From the NCBI RefSeq assembly GCF_000385565.1, contig NC_021169.1, positions 496,001-560,000 on the forward strand: 64,000 nucleotides of DNA, in the 5' to 3' direction. Below the pieces are notes generated by a model, which saw only the letters and a list, made by a program, of their open reading frames with translations, ran no database searches and had not been told where the DNA came from. The DNA is from Archaeoglobus sulfaticallidus PM70-1. Its GTDB lineage: Archaea > Halobacteriota > Archaeoglobi > Archaeoglobales > Archaeoglobaceae. Numbering within the stretch: position 1 is the stretch's first letter; each line of letters begins with the position of its first letter. Below are positions 45,353-55,007 of this stretch, piece by piece. The position numbers and the translations under genes are program-made.

Positions 45353-46219
45353 ATGAGATATGAAGAACCAGTATTCAGACCACCGAGTGAGGCTCATAGC
45401 CTCATAATTCAGGCAACCATAGGCTGCTCGCATAATGCATGCACATTCTGCGGAATGTATAAGGGCAAAAGATTCAGGATAAGGGATATCGAAGAGGTAA
45501 AAGAGGATATTCTCATGTCCAAGGACTACTATGGCAGTGTCAGGAGGATATTTCTGGCTGATGGAAACGCTTTAGCCATGCCAACCGAAGACCTTTTGGA
45601 AATCCTTAATTTCGCCTATACGGTTTATCCGGAGCTTGAAAGAGTTAGCGCTTATGCGGGCCCCAAGGATTTGCTTGAGAAGAGCGATGAAGAGTTGAGA
45701 CTGCTTTATGAAAACGGCCTTAAACTTCTGTACCTGGGTGTTGAAACGGGAGATGATGAACTTTTAAGGGAAATAAGGAAGGGTGTTAATGCGGATGAGA
45801 TGGTCGAAGCTGGGCTGAAGGCTGTAAGAAATGGTATAACTCTATCTGTTACCGTTTTAATCGGGTTAGGGGGTAAGGAAGGCTCGTATCGGCACGCAAA
45901 GGAAACTGCGAAAGTGATAAACAGAATGAAGCCTCACTACACAGCAGCATTAACGCTGATGCTTGTTCCCGGGACACCCCTGTACAAAAAAGCAAAAATG
46001 GGACTGTTCCACCCTCTGGGGAAGCTCGAAACTCTTCAGGAACTCAGGTGGCTTATAGAGGATATAAACTGTAAAACGGTATTCAGGAGTAATCATGCAT
46101 CCAACTATCTGCCGATAAGGGGGGATCTGCCAGAGGACAAGGAAGAAATCCTCAAGCTAATCGATTACTCGATGAAGAATCCAAGAATTCTCAGGCCAGA
46201 GTTTCTCAGAGGGCTGTAA
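45353..46219 (+). CDS. Radical SAM protein (Elp3/YgiQ-like core) with CX4CX2C motif
   Basis: A 288-residue radical SAM protein. The cluster motif is IGCSHNACTFCGMYKGKRF with four rather than three residues between the first two cysteines, and GVETGDDELLREIRKG follows. This spacing is seen in a group of uncharacterised radical SAM proteins from anaerobes. The core is short, with no extra domain. It converges on the glutamate synthase-like gene. Reaction unknown. Confidence 0.82.
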   Translation: MRYEEPVFRPPSEAHSLIIQATIGCSHNACTFCGMYKGKRFRIRDIEEVKEDILMSKDYYGSVRRIFLADGNALAMPTEDLLEILNFAYTVYPELERVSAYAGPKDLLEKSDEELRLLYENGLKLLYLGVETGDDELLREIRKGVNADEMVEAGLKAVRNGITLSVTVLIGLGGKEGSYRHAKETAKVINRMKPHYTAALTLMLVPGTPLYKKAKMGLFHPLGKLETLQELRWLIEDINCKTVFRSNHASNYLPIRGDLPEDKEEILKLIDYSMKNPRILRPEFLRGL

Positions 46220-46259
46220 AGGAACAAAAATAAAAGGTTATATGAATCGCTAGAGAGTA

Positions 46260-47864
46260 CTAACTCAGAATGCTCTCGAATATGTCTGAATCCACCTCAT
46301 GCACCATTGGGATTCCGGTCACCTGCGAGGCTAGAGGCGTTAAGGCAGAAAGATCATCTCTGCTTATCAGATCAATCTTGAATTTTCTCGCTCCAGCGAG
46401 CAGTTGCTTTAGCCCATCTTTAATTCTTTCTAAATATGTATATAGGGCTACAGCTGTCCAGGGGATCTCCCTGCCAACCGCATCTCCATATTCCGCTCTT
46501 AATTCATCTGTCAGAATGAAGAACTTTTCGGGTTTGTCTCCAAACCTTCTTACGAACTCCTTGGGAAGCTCTCCTTTTTCAGCCAGTTCACAGAAGTAAG
46601 ATGCTTTCATGACTGCTGTGAGTGGGGATCTTCCTGTGGTTATTGTCCTGACTAACGGCCCATCACCGAAATTGCTCATTGCTATAGCCTTGAAAATCTG
46701 TGTCTCGTTGATAAACGCACCCGCCATGCTTATATCCGGGACATATTTGCCATGCTCTCTGAGTATCCTTGCAGCTTTCAGAATAAGGCTCTCGAGATAG
46801 ATTGTTGGAACTCCCATCTCGTTCATCATTGGAACTGGAGACATCCCGGTCCCCCCTCCTGCCCCGTCGAAAGTTATGTAGTCCACTTTAGCTTCTGAAG
46901 CAACCTTCATTGTCCATGCGACATCTGCGGGACGGTAAGCTCCGGTTTTTATTGTGACAACTTTTGCACCCATTTCCCTCAACTTTTCGACATCCTCAAT
47001 AACACTTGTTTTTATTGGAGAGCCAACCCTGCTGTGCCTCTCAAAGGTCTTAAACAATCCCTTCTTGAAGGCCTGCTGAACATCAGGGTCTTCTGGATCG
47101 GGTATTATCAGATAACCCCTCCTTTTGAGTTCTAAGGCCCTCTCCAGTGAGTTTATTCTTATCTCGCCGCCAATAGCTTTCGCACCCTGACCCCATTTTC
47201 TTTCAACAATGTTCACTTCAAGTTTCGAGATAACATATTCATCAACACCGATTCTCTGATCCTCAATGTTTGTCTGGACTGCTATGTCACCATATTTGCC
47301 ATCCCAGAATTCTTTGAATAGCTTTACCCTTCTTTCCATCTCTGGAGATCTAACAACCCTACCGTTTGAGAATTCTGATGCTGGATCAACACCACAAACA
47401 TTCTCTCCAACTATTAATATTGCTCCTGCCAGAGCAGCTCCAACTGCTAAACCATCCCAGTACTTTCTCGCAATGTCTGTGGAGCCATATGCTCCCATCG
47501 CTATTGGAACCTTTACTCTAACACCTCCAATGCTCGTCTCAACACTAGCATTCGGAAACAGCATTTTATCTGGGTCCGGATCAACACCCTCAACACCTAC
47601 AAGCCTTGATAGTATGTTAAAGTGTGACCAGTCGAGGCCATAGTCTTTCAGAGACGATGCAGTGCTATCCCCAAAATATGCTGGATCCGGGTACAGTACT
47701 TCTCTACCTCTGAATGCTGAGAGGCCTATCTCGCAGAGGGACGGACAGTCCCTTATGCAGAGCGGACACATACCGCTCTGCGGGTTTACATCTCTAACCC
47801 TCGTTCTGGTGCTAGTGGTTGACATTGCGTTCAGGTATGACGAGTTCCTAAGCACACGCTCCAT
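46260..47864 (-). CDS. FMN-binding glutamate synthase-family protein
   Basis: A 534-residue protein with the glutamate synthase FMN/Fe-S domain: KWGQGAKAIGGEIR, VTIKTGAYRPADVAW, ITFDGAGGGTGMSPVPMMNEMG. At the N-terminus it has SGMCPLCIRDCPSLCEIG, a four-cysteine motif. No glutaminase domain gene is adjacent. In archaea such proteins serve as the synthase half or act on other substrates. A long AT-rich promoter region separates it from the AOR gene. Confidence 0.82.
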   Translation of the reverse strand: MERVLRNSSYLNAMSTTSTRTRVRDVNPQSGMCPLCIRDCPSLCEIGLSAFRGREVLYPDPAYFGDSTASSLKDYGLDWSHFNILSRLVGVEGVDPDPDKMLFPNASVETSIGGVRVKVPIAMGAYGSTDIARKYWDGLAVGAALAGAILIVGENVCGVDPASEFSNGRVVRSPEMERRVKLFKEFWDGKYGDIAVQTNIEDQRIGVDEYVISKLEVNIVERKWGQGAKAIGGEIRINSLERALELKRRGYLIIPDPEDPDVQQAFKKGLFKTFERHSRVGSPIKTSVIEDVEKLREMGAKVVTIKTGAYRPADVAWTMKVASEAKVDYITFDGAGGGTGMSPVPMMNEMGVPTIYLESLILKAARILREHGKYVPDISMAGAFINETQIFKAIAMSNFGDGPLVRTITTGRSPLTAVMKASYFCELAEKGELPKEFVRRFGDKPEKFFILTDELRAEYGDAVGREIPWTAVALYTYLERIKDGLKQLLAGARKFKIDLISRDDLSALTPLASQVTGIPMVHEVDSDIFESILS

Positions 47865-48111
47865 ACTAATTCACCTCCTCGAATACATATGAAATAATAT
47901 TAAACTAATATTTTAATTTTTTCATGATTTATGATTTAATTAGCGAATTTACCTTGAAAATTTTTGGATATTATTCAGAAATGTGGGATGCGAACAACTT
48001 TTGAAAAACCTGACAAGTAGTTAGACAATAACTATCCTGGGTATAAATTCAATTAAACTAAGAACGAAGAATTTAAATATTTTTTAGATATAATATGAAC
48101 AGGTGTTGTAA

Positions 48112-49794
48112 ATGAACATTGCCAGAATAAACCTGTCCAAGGGGACCATAACAGTATCTAAGATTCCATCTGATTTAAAACCGTACATCGGCGGAAAGGG
48201 AATCGCAACCAAACTCCTTTTCGGTATACTACCGAAAGTAGATCCGTTCCATCCTGATAACGCAATAATTTTTGGAATCGGCCCAGTGAACGGGATAAGG
48301 CTTTCAGGAGCATCAAGAGTAACGGCAGTCTTCAAATCCCCTCTGACGTTCGGTTATGGTGAATCACAGTGTGGTGGGTATCTGGCCTACGAGATGAAAA
48401 AGGCCGGGATTGACTTTCTCTATATCACTGGAAAAGCTAGAAAGCCCGTTTATATCTCTGTTGAGGATCGGAACATTGAGATTAAGGATGCAAGCCATCT
48501 GTGGGGGAAAGACAGCTACGAAACCGAGGAAATTCTTGAAAAGGAGGAAGGAGGAGAGATCCTCAGCATAGGACAGGCTGGTGAAAATCTTGTCAGATTC
48601 GCATGTATAAACCACAGGAAAGGGAGACAGTTTGGCAGAGGTGGGGCTGGAGCTGTAATGGGTTCAAAGATGCTGAAAGCAATAGTTGTCAAAGGGAGCG
48701 GAGAGGTTGAAGTGGCAGATTCAGACAGGCTGAGGGAGTTCAGGAAGTGGATGCTCGAGAATGTTGTCAGCAAGCTAGAGGGTATGAAGAGGTATGGTAC
48801 ACTAGGAATTGCGAATCTAACGAATGAAGCCGGAGTACTGCCCACTAAATACTGGGAAAGAGGGAGCTTTGAAGAACTGGAAAAAATAAACGCCGAGGCT
48901 TTTGATAGATATACCGAAAAAAGCACGGCATGCTATGGATGTGCTGTATCCTGCGGGAAAATAAGGAAAGCTGGTGATGTGGAGGTGGAAGGTCCGGAGT
49001 ATGAGACCCTCTACGCTTTTGGACCTTTATGTTATAACAGCGATGCTGAATCAATTTTTAGAGCCAACGATCTCTGCGACAGATACGGCATGGACACGAT
49101 AAGTGCTGGAAATGTCGTGGCGTTCTACATGGCCTGCAGTGAGAGAGGAGAGGTTGATGAAAGGGTTGATTTTGGAGATAGCAATGCTATTCTGGAGTTA
49201 TTAAAAAAGATAGCCTTCAGACAGGATATAGGGGATATCCTTGCTGAAGGGTCAAAGATAGCATCTGAAAGGATGGGTGTGAGCGTTGAGGCTGTACATG
49301 TTAAGGGCCTGGAGCCTCCCGGCTATGACCCGCGAGGGCTATATAGTATGGCTCTGGCCTATGTAACCTCTCATAGGGGAGCGTGCCACATGAGGAGCTG
49401 TGCGTACAGGCCGAATTTAACCGGGGCGGTGGATAGATTTTCTGTCGATAAGCAAGCCGAACTCGTTAAGGATCTGGAAGATTTCTATTGCGTTGTTGAC
49501 TCGTTTGTATTCTGCAGATTTCTTTGTTTGCCTGTTATTGGTATGTACTGGCAGGATATAGCGAGGCTTTACGAGATTGTCACAGGCAATAGCGTCTCGG
49601 TTGAGGATCTGAAAAAAGCTGGAGAGAGTATATGGAACCTGACAAGAGAGTTCAACCTGCGTGAAGGCGTTGTTGATGAGAATCTGCCTTCAACATTTTT
49701 CAGACCAGTAAAACACTATGATAGAGAGCTGGTTGTTAGAAAAGAGGATTTTGATAGGATGGTTGAAAAGTATAGGAGTTTGAGGGGGTTGTAG
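48112..49794 (+). CDS. Tungsten-containing aldehyde ferredoxin oxidoreductase family
   Basis: A 560-residue AOR-family enzyme: ARINLSKGTITV and YIGGKGIATKLL at the N-terminus, RGGAGAVMGSK binding the tungstopterin, cluster cysteines CYGCAVSCGK, and a fourth cysteine in SFVFCRF. It oxidises an aldehyde with ferredoxin reduction. A TATA-like TTTAAATATT lies about 35 nt upstream. The substrate is not predictable; the Tup transporter at 11726-14171 would supply the metal. Confidence 0.9.
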   Translation: MNIARINLSKGTITVSKIPSDLKPYIGGKGIATKLLFGILPKVDPFHPDNAIIFGIGPVNGIRLSGASRVTAVFKSPLTFGYGESQCGGYLAYEMKKAGIDFLYITGKARKPVYISVEDRNIEIKDASHLWGKDSYETEEILEKEEGGEILSIGQAGENLVRFACINHRKGRQFGRGGAGAVMGSKMLKAIVVKGSGEVEVADSDRLREFRKWMLENVVSKLEGMKRYGTLGIANLTNEAGVLPTKYWERGSFEELEKINAEAFDRYTEKSTACYGCAVSCGKIRKAGDVEVEGPEYETLYAFGPLCYNSDAESIFRANDLCDRYGMDTISAGNVVAFYMACSERGEVDERVDFGDSNAILELLKKIAFRQDIGDILAEGSKIASERMGVSVEAVHVKGLEPPGYDPRGLYSMALAYVTSHRGACHMRSCAYRPNLTGAVDRFSVDKQAELVKDLEDFYCVVDSFVFCRFLCLPVIGMYWQDIARLYEIVTGNSVSVEDLKKAGESIWNLTREFNLREGVVDENLPSTFFRPVKHYDRELVVRKEDFDRMVEKYRSLRGL

Positions 49795-49796
49795 AA

Positions 49797-50085
49797 TGAA
49801 ACCAAATGTCGTCACAGAAATTCCCGGTCCAAAATCGAGGGAACTTTTTGAATTGAGGAAAAACGGGTCTGGACATGGCAATGTTCGCCAACTCTGAAGC
49901 TGTAGAAGATGCCGTTAAAATCGCAAGGTACTACACAAAGAGACTTCCCACACATTGGAGGGGTGGGTGGAACCTGCGGGGGCAATCCGCTGGTATATGC
50001 TGCAGCACTGGAGTCGATAGAGGTGGTAAAGGATAGTCTGGACAACGCAATCAAGGTTGGTGAGATAAATTATGAGCAGATGTGA
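49797..50085 (+). pseudogene. Decayed class III aminotransferase (4-aminobutyrate type)
   Basis: Three short blocks of one PLP aminotransferase remain in different frames: an N-terminus (KPNVVTEIPGPKSRELFEL), a middle block (MAMFANSEAVEDAVKIARYY) and a C-terminal block (HIGGVGGTCGGNPLVYAAAL). The catalytic lysine region is gone. Internal deletions and frameshifts make this a clear dead gene directly behind the AOR gene, suggesting it was once cotranscribed with it. Confidence 0.75.
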
Positions 50086-50260
50086 AGAGCTTCAGGAGAC
50101 CACCAAAAGAATTTTTTGAGGTTTTGACGAAGCTTAGCAAGCTAAAGGTGGTTGGGGCCGATCTGGTGGAGATCTGTCCATCATGTGACTACAGTGATAT
50201 GACCTCCTTGTTAGGGGCGAAGATAGTCAGGGAGCTGATTGTGGGTGTTTTTTTAAACAT
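50086..50260 (+). pseudogene. C-terminal remnant of an agmatinase/arginase family gene
   Basis: The frame RPPKEFFEVLTKLSKLKVV followed by GADLVEICPSCDYSDMTSLL and GAKIVRELIVG matches the last ~60 residues of agmatinase-type ureohydrolases, where the metal-binding half precedes it. The metal ligands are missing and the frame then runs into unrelated sequence before the phosphoglycerate mutase gene. Confidence 0.65.
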
Positions 50261-50349
50261 TCTTGAACTCTTAACATTCTTAAGCATTAGCCCCCAACCA
50301 CACAACTCCCACTTCAACAAACTTTATTTAGCACGCTGCAATCTCGAGA

Positions 50350-51495
50350 ATGATGAAATACCTGCTTTTGATTCCAGACGGAATGGCTGACTGGGAAGTT
50401 AAAGAACTCGGAAAAAAGACACCTCTTGAGGTTGCCGACACACCCAATATTAACTATCTCGCCAAGGAAGGTGCATGCGGCATAACGAAAACGATCCCGG
50501 ATGGATTTGAGCCTGGAAGTGATATTGCAAATCTAACAATTCTTGGGGTTGATGTCAGGAAATACTATACTGGCAGAGGGCCGATCGAGGCTTTAGCCAG
50601 AGATATATTCGGTGACATGGTGTTCAGATGCAATCTGGTTTATGTGAAAGATGATACGATGATCGACTACAGCGGGAGGAGGGTTGATGATCACGAAGCT
50701 CTCAGGATAATAAAGCACCTCAACAAAAACAGGGAGCTGGACTTCATAGAATTCCATGCGGGAAGGAGCTACAGAAACCTCATGACGGTCAATGGGATTA
50801 AAGAGGAGGTTAAAACCACACCACCTCACGACATTCAGGGAAAGAGGATAGATCCATACATGCCAAAAGGCGGGAAGCTGGCTAAGATTCTTGCAGACAT
50901 CATGGAATGGTCTAAAGCTGTTCTGAGCGATCTGGATGTTGGGCCAAACATGGTGTGGCTCTGGGGCGGAGGAGAGATGCCGAGTTTTCCGAAGCTGAAA
51001 GATAGAATTGGCAAAACTGGTGTCATGATCTCCGAGGTGGATTTGCTCATAGGCATTGGCAAGGGACTTGGCATGGAAGCTGTTGAAGTGGAGGGAGCAA
51101 CCGGCTACATCGACACGAATTATAAGGGCTTGGCAAAGTCGGCGATAAGATCTCTCAAGAGAGAAGATTTCGTTGTTCTGCACACTGAGGGCATAGATGA
51201 AATAGGTCATGAAGGGGACGTAGAAAAGAAGGTTGAAGCCATAACTCTGTACGATGAAAAAATTGTGGGCTACATACTGGACCACATCGATCATGAGGAG
51301 ACGAGGATAATGCTCCTGCCAGACCATCCAACTCCAGTTAGGCTGAAAACTCATACTGCTGAAGAGGTGCCGTTCCTGATATATGGGTGGAGAAGAGATG
51401 ATGTCAGGAACTTCACAGAGAAGAAATGCAGAAAAGGCTTCTATGGGTTTGTTGAAGGGCTGGATCTACTGAATCTGTTTGTGTTCAATAAATAG
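50350..51495 (+). CDS. apgM: Cofactor-independent phosphoglycerate mutase (archaeal type)
   Basis: A 381-residue alkaline-phosphatase-superfamily enzyme: [14 protein letters not shown] at the N-terminus with the metal aspartate, [12 protein letters not shown] with the nucleophile serine, [13 protein letters not shown] and LLPDHPTPV as further ligands. It interconverts 3- and 2-phosphoglycerate. Its last 55 bases overlap the convergent sugar isomerase-like gene. Confidence 0.92.
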   Translation: MMKYLLLIPDGMADWEVKELGKKTPLEVADTPNINYLAKEGACGITKTIPDGFEPGSDIANLTILGVDVRKYYTGRGPIEALARDIFGDMVFRCNLVYVKDDTMIDYSGRRVDDHEALRIIKHLNKNRELDFIEFHAGRSYRNLMTVNGIKEEVKTTPPHDIQGKRIDPYMPKGGKLAKILADIMEWSKAVLSDLDVGPNMVWLWGGGEMPSFPKLKDRIGKTGVMISEVDLLIGIGKGLGMEAVEVEGATGYIDTNYKGLAKSAIRSLKREDFVVLHTEGIDEIGHEGDVEKKVEAITLYDEKIVGYILDHIDHEETRIMLLPDHPTPVRLKTHTAEEVPFLIYGWRRDDVRNFTEKKCRKGFYGFVEGLDLLNLFVFNK

Positions 51496-52256
51496 CCCAG
51501 CTTTTCAAGATATTCTTTTGACTTTAGTATTGCCTTTTCATCTCTGAGTTCCAGTGTCATGTAGCCGTCATATCTTTCGAGAGGGATTGCATCCAACCTG
51601 ACATTTCCCTTTCCAAGGGGTAAATGGGAATCGTAATCCCCGTTGTTGTCATGCAGGTGTATGTTTCTCACTCTATCAAAATTCTCGATGAATATCTGAT
51701 GGCTTGACTTGACATTCCAGTGGCCGATATCAAATGTCAGGCTCAGATCAGTCTTTTCAAGCAAAACTTCTATCGCCGATCTCATCGCATAATCGATCTC
51801 TATCGTATTCTCTAACGCGAGAATGCTTGAGTCTATTTTTCTCAAAAATTTCAGCATCTCTCCTGTCAGAACCCGGTAGTTATGCTCTGAATACCATTCC
51901 TTCTTGTAAACGAATCCACCTGCAGTTATGAGCCCTGGATTCCATCCGATATGGAAGGTTATGAGTTCCGATTCGGTTTTGTATGCGAAGCTGATTGTTT
52001 TCTCAAGCTCTCTATAGCTCGCAGCCCTCATCTGACTGCTGATGGATATGAAATTCGTTGCTGTAGCAGAGGCATGAATTAGGACATCCAGATCATAGCT
52101 ACCCTTGAGTTCGAGAATTTCGGCGTAGTTTAGCTTTTCGTGATGGTACCACGGATGATCCATCAGGATCTCTATGTGGCTGAATCCTTGCCTGCTTGTG
52201 AACTCGAAGGCTTTCTTCAGAGAGTGGTTGACATCGGGCTGTGCACCGAGCCTCAC
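51441..52256 (-). CDS. Sugar phosphate isomerase/epimerase-like TIM-barrel protein
   Basis: A 271-residue xylose-isomerase-like TIM barrel: [32 protein letters not shown] and [20 protein letters not shown], which carry the typical glutamate, aspartate and histidine metal ligands. The GTG start overlaps the argB stop as GTGA, so the two are coupled, though no metabolic link is obvious. AP endonuclease IV-like activity is an alternative within the fold. Confidence 0.8.
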   Translation of the reverse strand: MRLGAQPDVNHSLKKAFEFTSRQGFSHIEILMDHPWYHHEKLNYAEILELKGSYDLDVLIHASATATNFISISSQMRAASYRELEKTISFAYKTESELITFHIGWNPGLITAGGFVYKKEWYSEHNYRVLTGEMLKFLRKIDSSILALENTIEIDYAMRSAIEVLLEKTDLSLTFDIGHWNVKSSHQIFIENFDRVRNIHLHDNNGDYDSHLPLGKGNVRLDAIPLERYDGYMTLELRDEKAILKSKEYLEKLGYLLNTNRFSRSSPSTNP

Positions 52257-53125
52257 CTGATCACCATCGTTCCTATGCCTTTTTTCGTGAAGAGTTCGAT
52301 TAGAATTGAGTGCTCTCTAGATCCGTCTATTATGTGTGCCTTCTCAACGCCATTCTTCACAGCATATATCACGGACTCGACTTTCGGAATCATCCCACCC
52401 TTTATCTTGTTTTCTTTCAGCATCTCCTCCAACTCGGAAACCCTGATGGTAGATATCAGAGAGTTTCTGTCATTTGGATCCCTGAGCAGTCCAGGAACAT
52501 CTGTGAGCATTATGAGCTTTTTAGCCTTCACTGCTCCGGCTATATGTCCGGCAACGACATCAGCGTTCAGGTTGAAGACATTTCCCTCTTTATCTGCCGC
52601 TATGGGTGATATGACGGGTATGAACTTGTTGTTTACGAGAACCTCCAGGATATCCGGGTTGATAACCTCTGACTCTCCAACGAATCCAAGATCGAGTTCT
52701 ATCTCCTCATCACCGACCTTCTTCTTTACAGTCTTCTTTCTCGCTACAACGAGCAAACCATCTTTGGCTGAGATACCCACAGCCTTTCCACCATGCTTTA
52801 TAAAGGTGGAAACTATCTTGGAGTTAATCTTGCCATCGAGCACCATTTCAACGATCTCAAGTGTTTCCCTGTCTGTAACTCTAAGCCCATCTATGAACTT
52901 CGGTTTCAGACCGAATTTCTCCATCTTCTCCGAGATTTCTGGCCCGCCACCATGGATGACTATTGGCTTTATCCCAACAAAGTAAAGAAGCAGAATATCT
53001 CTGATCGTTTTCTCCATAACAGCCTCATTAACCATTGCATGCCCGCCAAGCTTGATTACCATTCTTGAATCGTGAAAGTCCTTGATGTATGGAAGAGCTT
53101 CAACCAGAACCTCTACATTTTGCAT
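52253..53125 (-). CDS. argB: Acetylglutamate kinase
   Basis: A 290-residue amino-acid kinase-fold enzyme of arginine synthesis: VIKLGGHAMVNE, VIHGGGPEISEKMEKFGL, LNADVVAGHIAGAVKAKKL and KGGMIPKVES. It phosphorylates N-acetylglutamate. A TATA-like stretch lies upstream on the minus strand. No other arg gene is in the window. Confidence 0.95.
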   Translation of the reverse strand: MQNVEVLVEALPYIKDFHDSRMVIKLGGHAMVNEAVMEKTIRDILLLYFVGIKPIVIHGGGPEISEKMEKFGLKPKFIDGLRVTDRETLEIVEMVLDGKINSKIVSTFIKHGGKAVGISAKDGLLVVARKKTVKKKVGDEEIELDLGFVGESEVINPDILEVLVNNKFIPVISPIAADKEGNVFNLNADVVAGHIAGAVKAKKLIMLTDVPGLLRDPNDRNSLISTIRVSELEEMLKENKIKGGMIPKVESVIYAVKNGVEKAHIIDGSREHSILIELFTKKGIGTMVIR

Positions 53126-53223
53126 GGAGTATGGTTCTTAAATGAATTGAAATACTTTTCTTTCATGCTTGATCGCAAGCGATTTTGTGAAGTTTTGAGA
53201 GACCTTTTTTAGTACTAACTAAT

Positions 53224-54043
53224 TCAGAATTCTATGGCGCTCCCCATTACTCTCTTCCTTAGAACCTTTGCGGTGGCTTTCATTGTTATCTCCGGATAAT
53301 ACTTTATTTCGTCTCTGAAAACCAGGATTACAAGCTCTTCATCACTGATGTCATCCCTCTTGAGCCTGTTGTAGAGCTGGATAGTCTCGGAGAGATTTTC
53401 TGAGATGGAATCATCACAAGCTTTTCCGGTGAAATAGACATTGTAGGAGAGATAAGAATGTATGGTTTTAGCCCCTGAACTCGTTTTTATGCTCTTAACA
53501 TAATCCTTGAAGTTGTAGGAGAACATCGGAAGTATTTCGCCTTATGAAAAAGCAAACCCCAGTGAATCATTCACAAAAAACAGCATTTTCCCTTCTCGGA
53601 TAGACTGATATGCAGTCTTTTGAGTGGCTCGGAGTTTCCATTATCTCCAGCTCGCCAACCTGACCCCTTTCAGTCACCTCCAAATCTACGCTGACATTGA
53701 GCTCATCCACGCCCTCCTTTTTGTAGTAGTTTCTGCAAAGCTCTGCATCATCCGCCCCACAGGAATTGATCACCTTCTCTTTCCCTGCCAGTTCAGCCAC
53801 TGCTGGATGAGCGGCGATTTTCACATCTAGATAAACTTCTAAGATTGCCACTCCACCAACATGGTCGAAGTGTCCGTGAGATACTATCACATAGTCAGGT
53901 TCCACATCAAGCTCTTCAAGGAGTCTTTCCGCAGAACAGCTTAAATCAGATTCAAAAATTACAACTTCTTCACCCTTAACCACATAGTAGTCTACCAGCC
54001 CAACCTTGTATAGAGCGATGCTCTTAGTCAGCTCAATAAACAT
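53224..54043 (-). pseudogene. Broken MBL-fold metallo-hydrolase gene (frameshift plus stop)
   Basis: Two frames form one gene. The first (54043 to 53567) encodes the N-terminal half with VSHGHFDHVGG and TPSHSKDCISV and ends abnormally at AVFCE. Removing one T from the T6 run (A6 at 53575-53580 on the plus strand) continues it as VNDSLGFAFS, the expected D-S-x-G metal motif. A TAA at 53544-53542 then interrupts it, and the remaining ~100 residues (GEILPMFSYNFKDYVKSIK onward) are in frame to 53224. With two lesions it is most likely dead. Confidence 0.75.
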
Positions 54044-54110
54044 CTATCAGGCATCTTCAGTGCTCTTTCTAATAAAAAAATGTGATGGTTTGCTCTTGAG
54101 ACTTGAAGCC

Positions 54111-54851
54111 CTATTCCTTGGCAAGGTAATCGTATAGAAAAGCTGCAAGAACTGCTCCAACAATGGGGCCAATGACGTAAATCGGGAAGAAGCTCCAGAG
54201 ATTTATGCCACCAAGCAGAAAATCGCCAAGATAGGGGCCAAAGGTTCTGGCAGGGTTCAGTGATGAACCAGAGATGTTGCCGATTGTTATGATAATTCCT
54301 GCGACAGTCAGACCGATTATCAGACCTGCAAACTGCTGCGGAGCCCTTGAATCTACGGCTATACCCATAATGACAAACATCAACAGAAAAGTTCCGATGA
54401 TTTCTGCAAGCATCGCCTGTCCATAGCTTATTCCTGGAAACGGTGCTGTTGCTCCAAGCCCACCAATTGTAACTGCATCCATTCCTGCAACTGCAGCGAA
54501 AGCTAGGCTGCCTAAAGCTGCTCCCACAAGCTGTGCCAGAATATAGGGCAGAACCTCGTTGGTTGGAAACCTCTTGGTTGCCCACAGGGCAATTGTTACT
54601 GCAGGGTTGATGTGGCATCCTGAAATCTTCCCAACGGCATAAATTGCCGCTGTTATTGCAAATGCGAAGGCCAAACCAATTGCAAGCCAGTCTCCCAACC
54701 CTCCGAGAACTCCAATACCTATGTTGAAGTCATTGGGCTTTGCCGCTCCACTTGCAATCATCAGCGTTATTGCTGCTGCCCCAGGACCAAAGAAGACTAA
54801 AATAAATGTCCCGACCAGCTCTGCCAAGCTCCTTCGTACTAAGTCTGTCAT
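54111..54851 (-). CDS. aqpM: Aquaporin (MIP family, AqpM-like)
   Basis: A 246-residue channel with six membrane helices and both NPA boxes: CHINPAVTIALW at about residue 80 and SSLNPARTFGPY at about residue 198. AqpM-type archaeal channels pass water and small solutes such as glycerol or gases. GGAGGGG precedes the ATG at 54851. It is the third gene after DUF2193 and the mini zinc-ribbon gene, so it is likely cotranscribed with them. Confidence 0.92.
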   Translation of the reverse strand: MTDLVRRSLAELVGTFILVFFGPGAAAITLMIASGAAKPNDFNIGIGVLGGLGDWLAIGLAFAFAITAAIYAVGKISGCHINPAVTIALWATKRFPTNEVLPYILAQLVGAALGSLAFAAVAGMDAVTIGGLGATAPFPGISYGQAMLAEIIGTFLLMFVIMGIAVDSRAPQQFAGLIIGLTVAGIIITIGNISGSSLNPARTFGPYLGDFLLGGINLWSFFPIYVIGPIVGAVLAAFLYDYLAKE

Positions 54852-54853
54852 CT

Positions 54854-54971
54854 CTACCCCTCCATGGGCTCATGACAGATGACGCACACGATTCTTGGAA
54901 TCCCCCATGCCGCAAACGATGTAGATGGCATCAGTGTTTTTTCCCTGCTCCTTGCAAATGTAGCACTTCAT
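54854..54971 (-). pseudogene. Mini zinc-ribbon protein (DUF2180-like), frameshifted in a G5 run
   Basis: From ATG at 54971 the frame reads MKCYICKEQGKNTDAIYIVC and then GMGDSK, ending at 54870 with nonsense. Shortening the GGGGG run near 54902-54906 by one base gives CGMGIPRIVCVICHEPMEG with a stop at 54854. That yields a 38-residue protein with CxxC...CxxC knuckles ending just before the aquaporin ribosome site. The N-terminus resembles DUF2180 proteins. Either a real frameshift, a slippage site or a sequencing error is possible. The unshifted 33-residue product would have only one CxxC. Confidence 0.55.
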
Positions 54972-55007
54972 AATCGTTCACCCCGTTTAAAAAAGAAAAA
55001 TTGGGAG

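Noticed and set aside
50593-51354. A 253-codon minus-strand frame inside the phosphoglycerate mutase gene
   Set aside because: The plus strand encodes a complete, well-conserved enzyme; the antisense frame has no family features and is His/Tyr/Phe-rich like a shadow.
54028-54618. A 196-codon minus-strand frame overlapping the aquaporin gene in another frame
   Set aside because: The correct frame gives six helices and two NPA boxes; this frame is Cys/Arg/Asn-rich and is an out-of-frame shadow.
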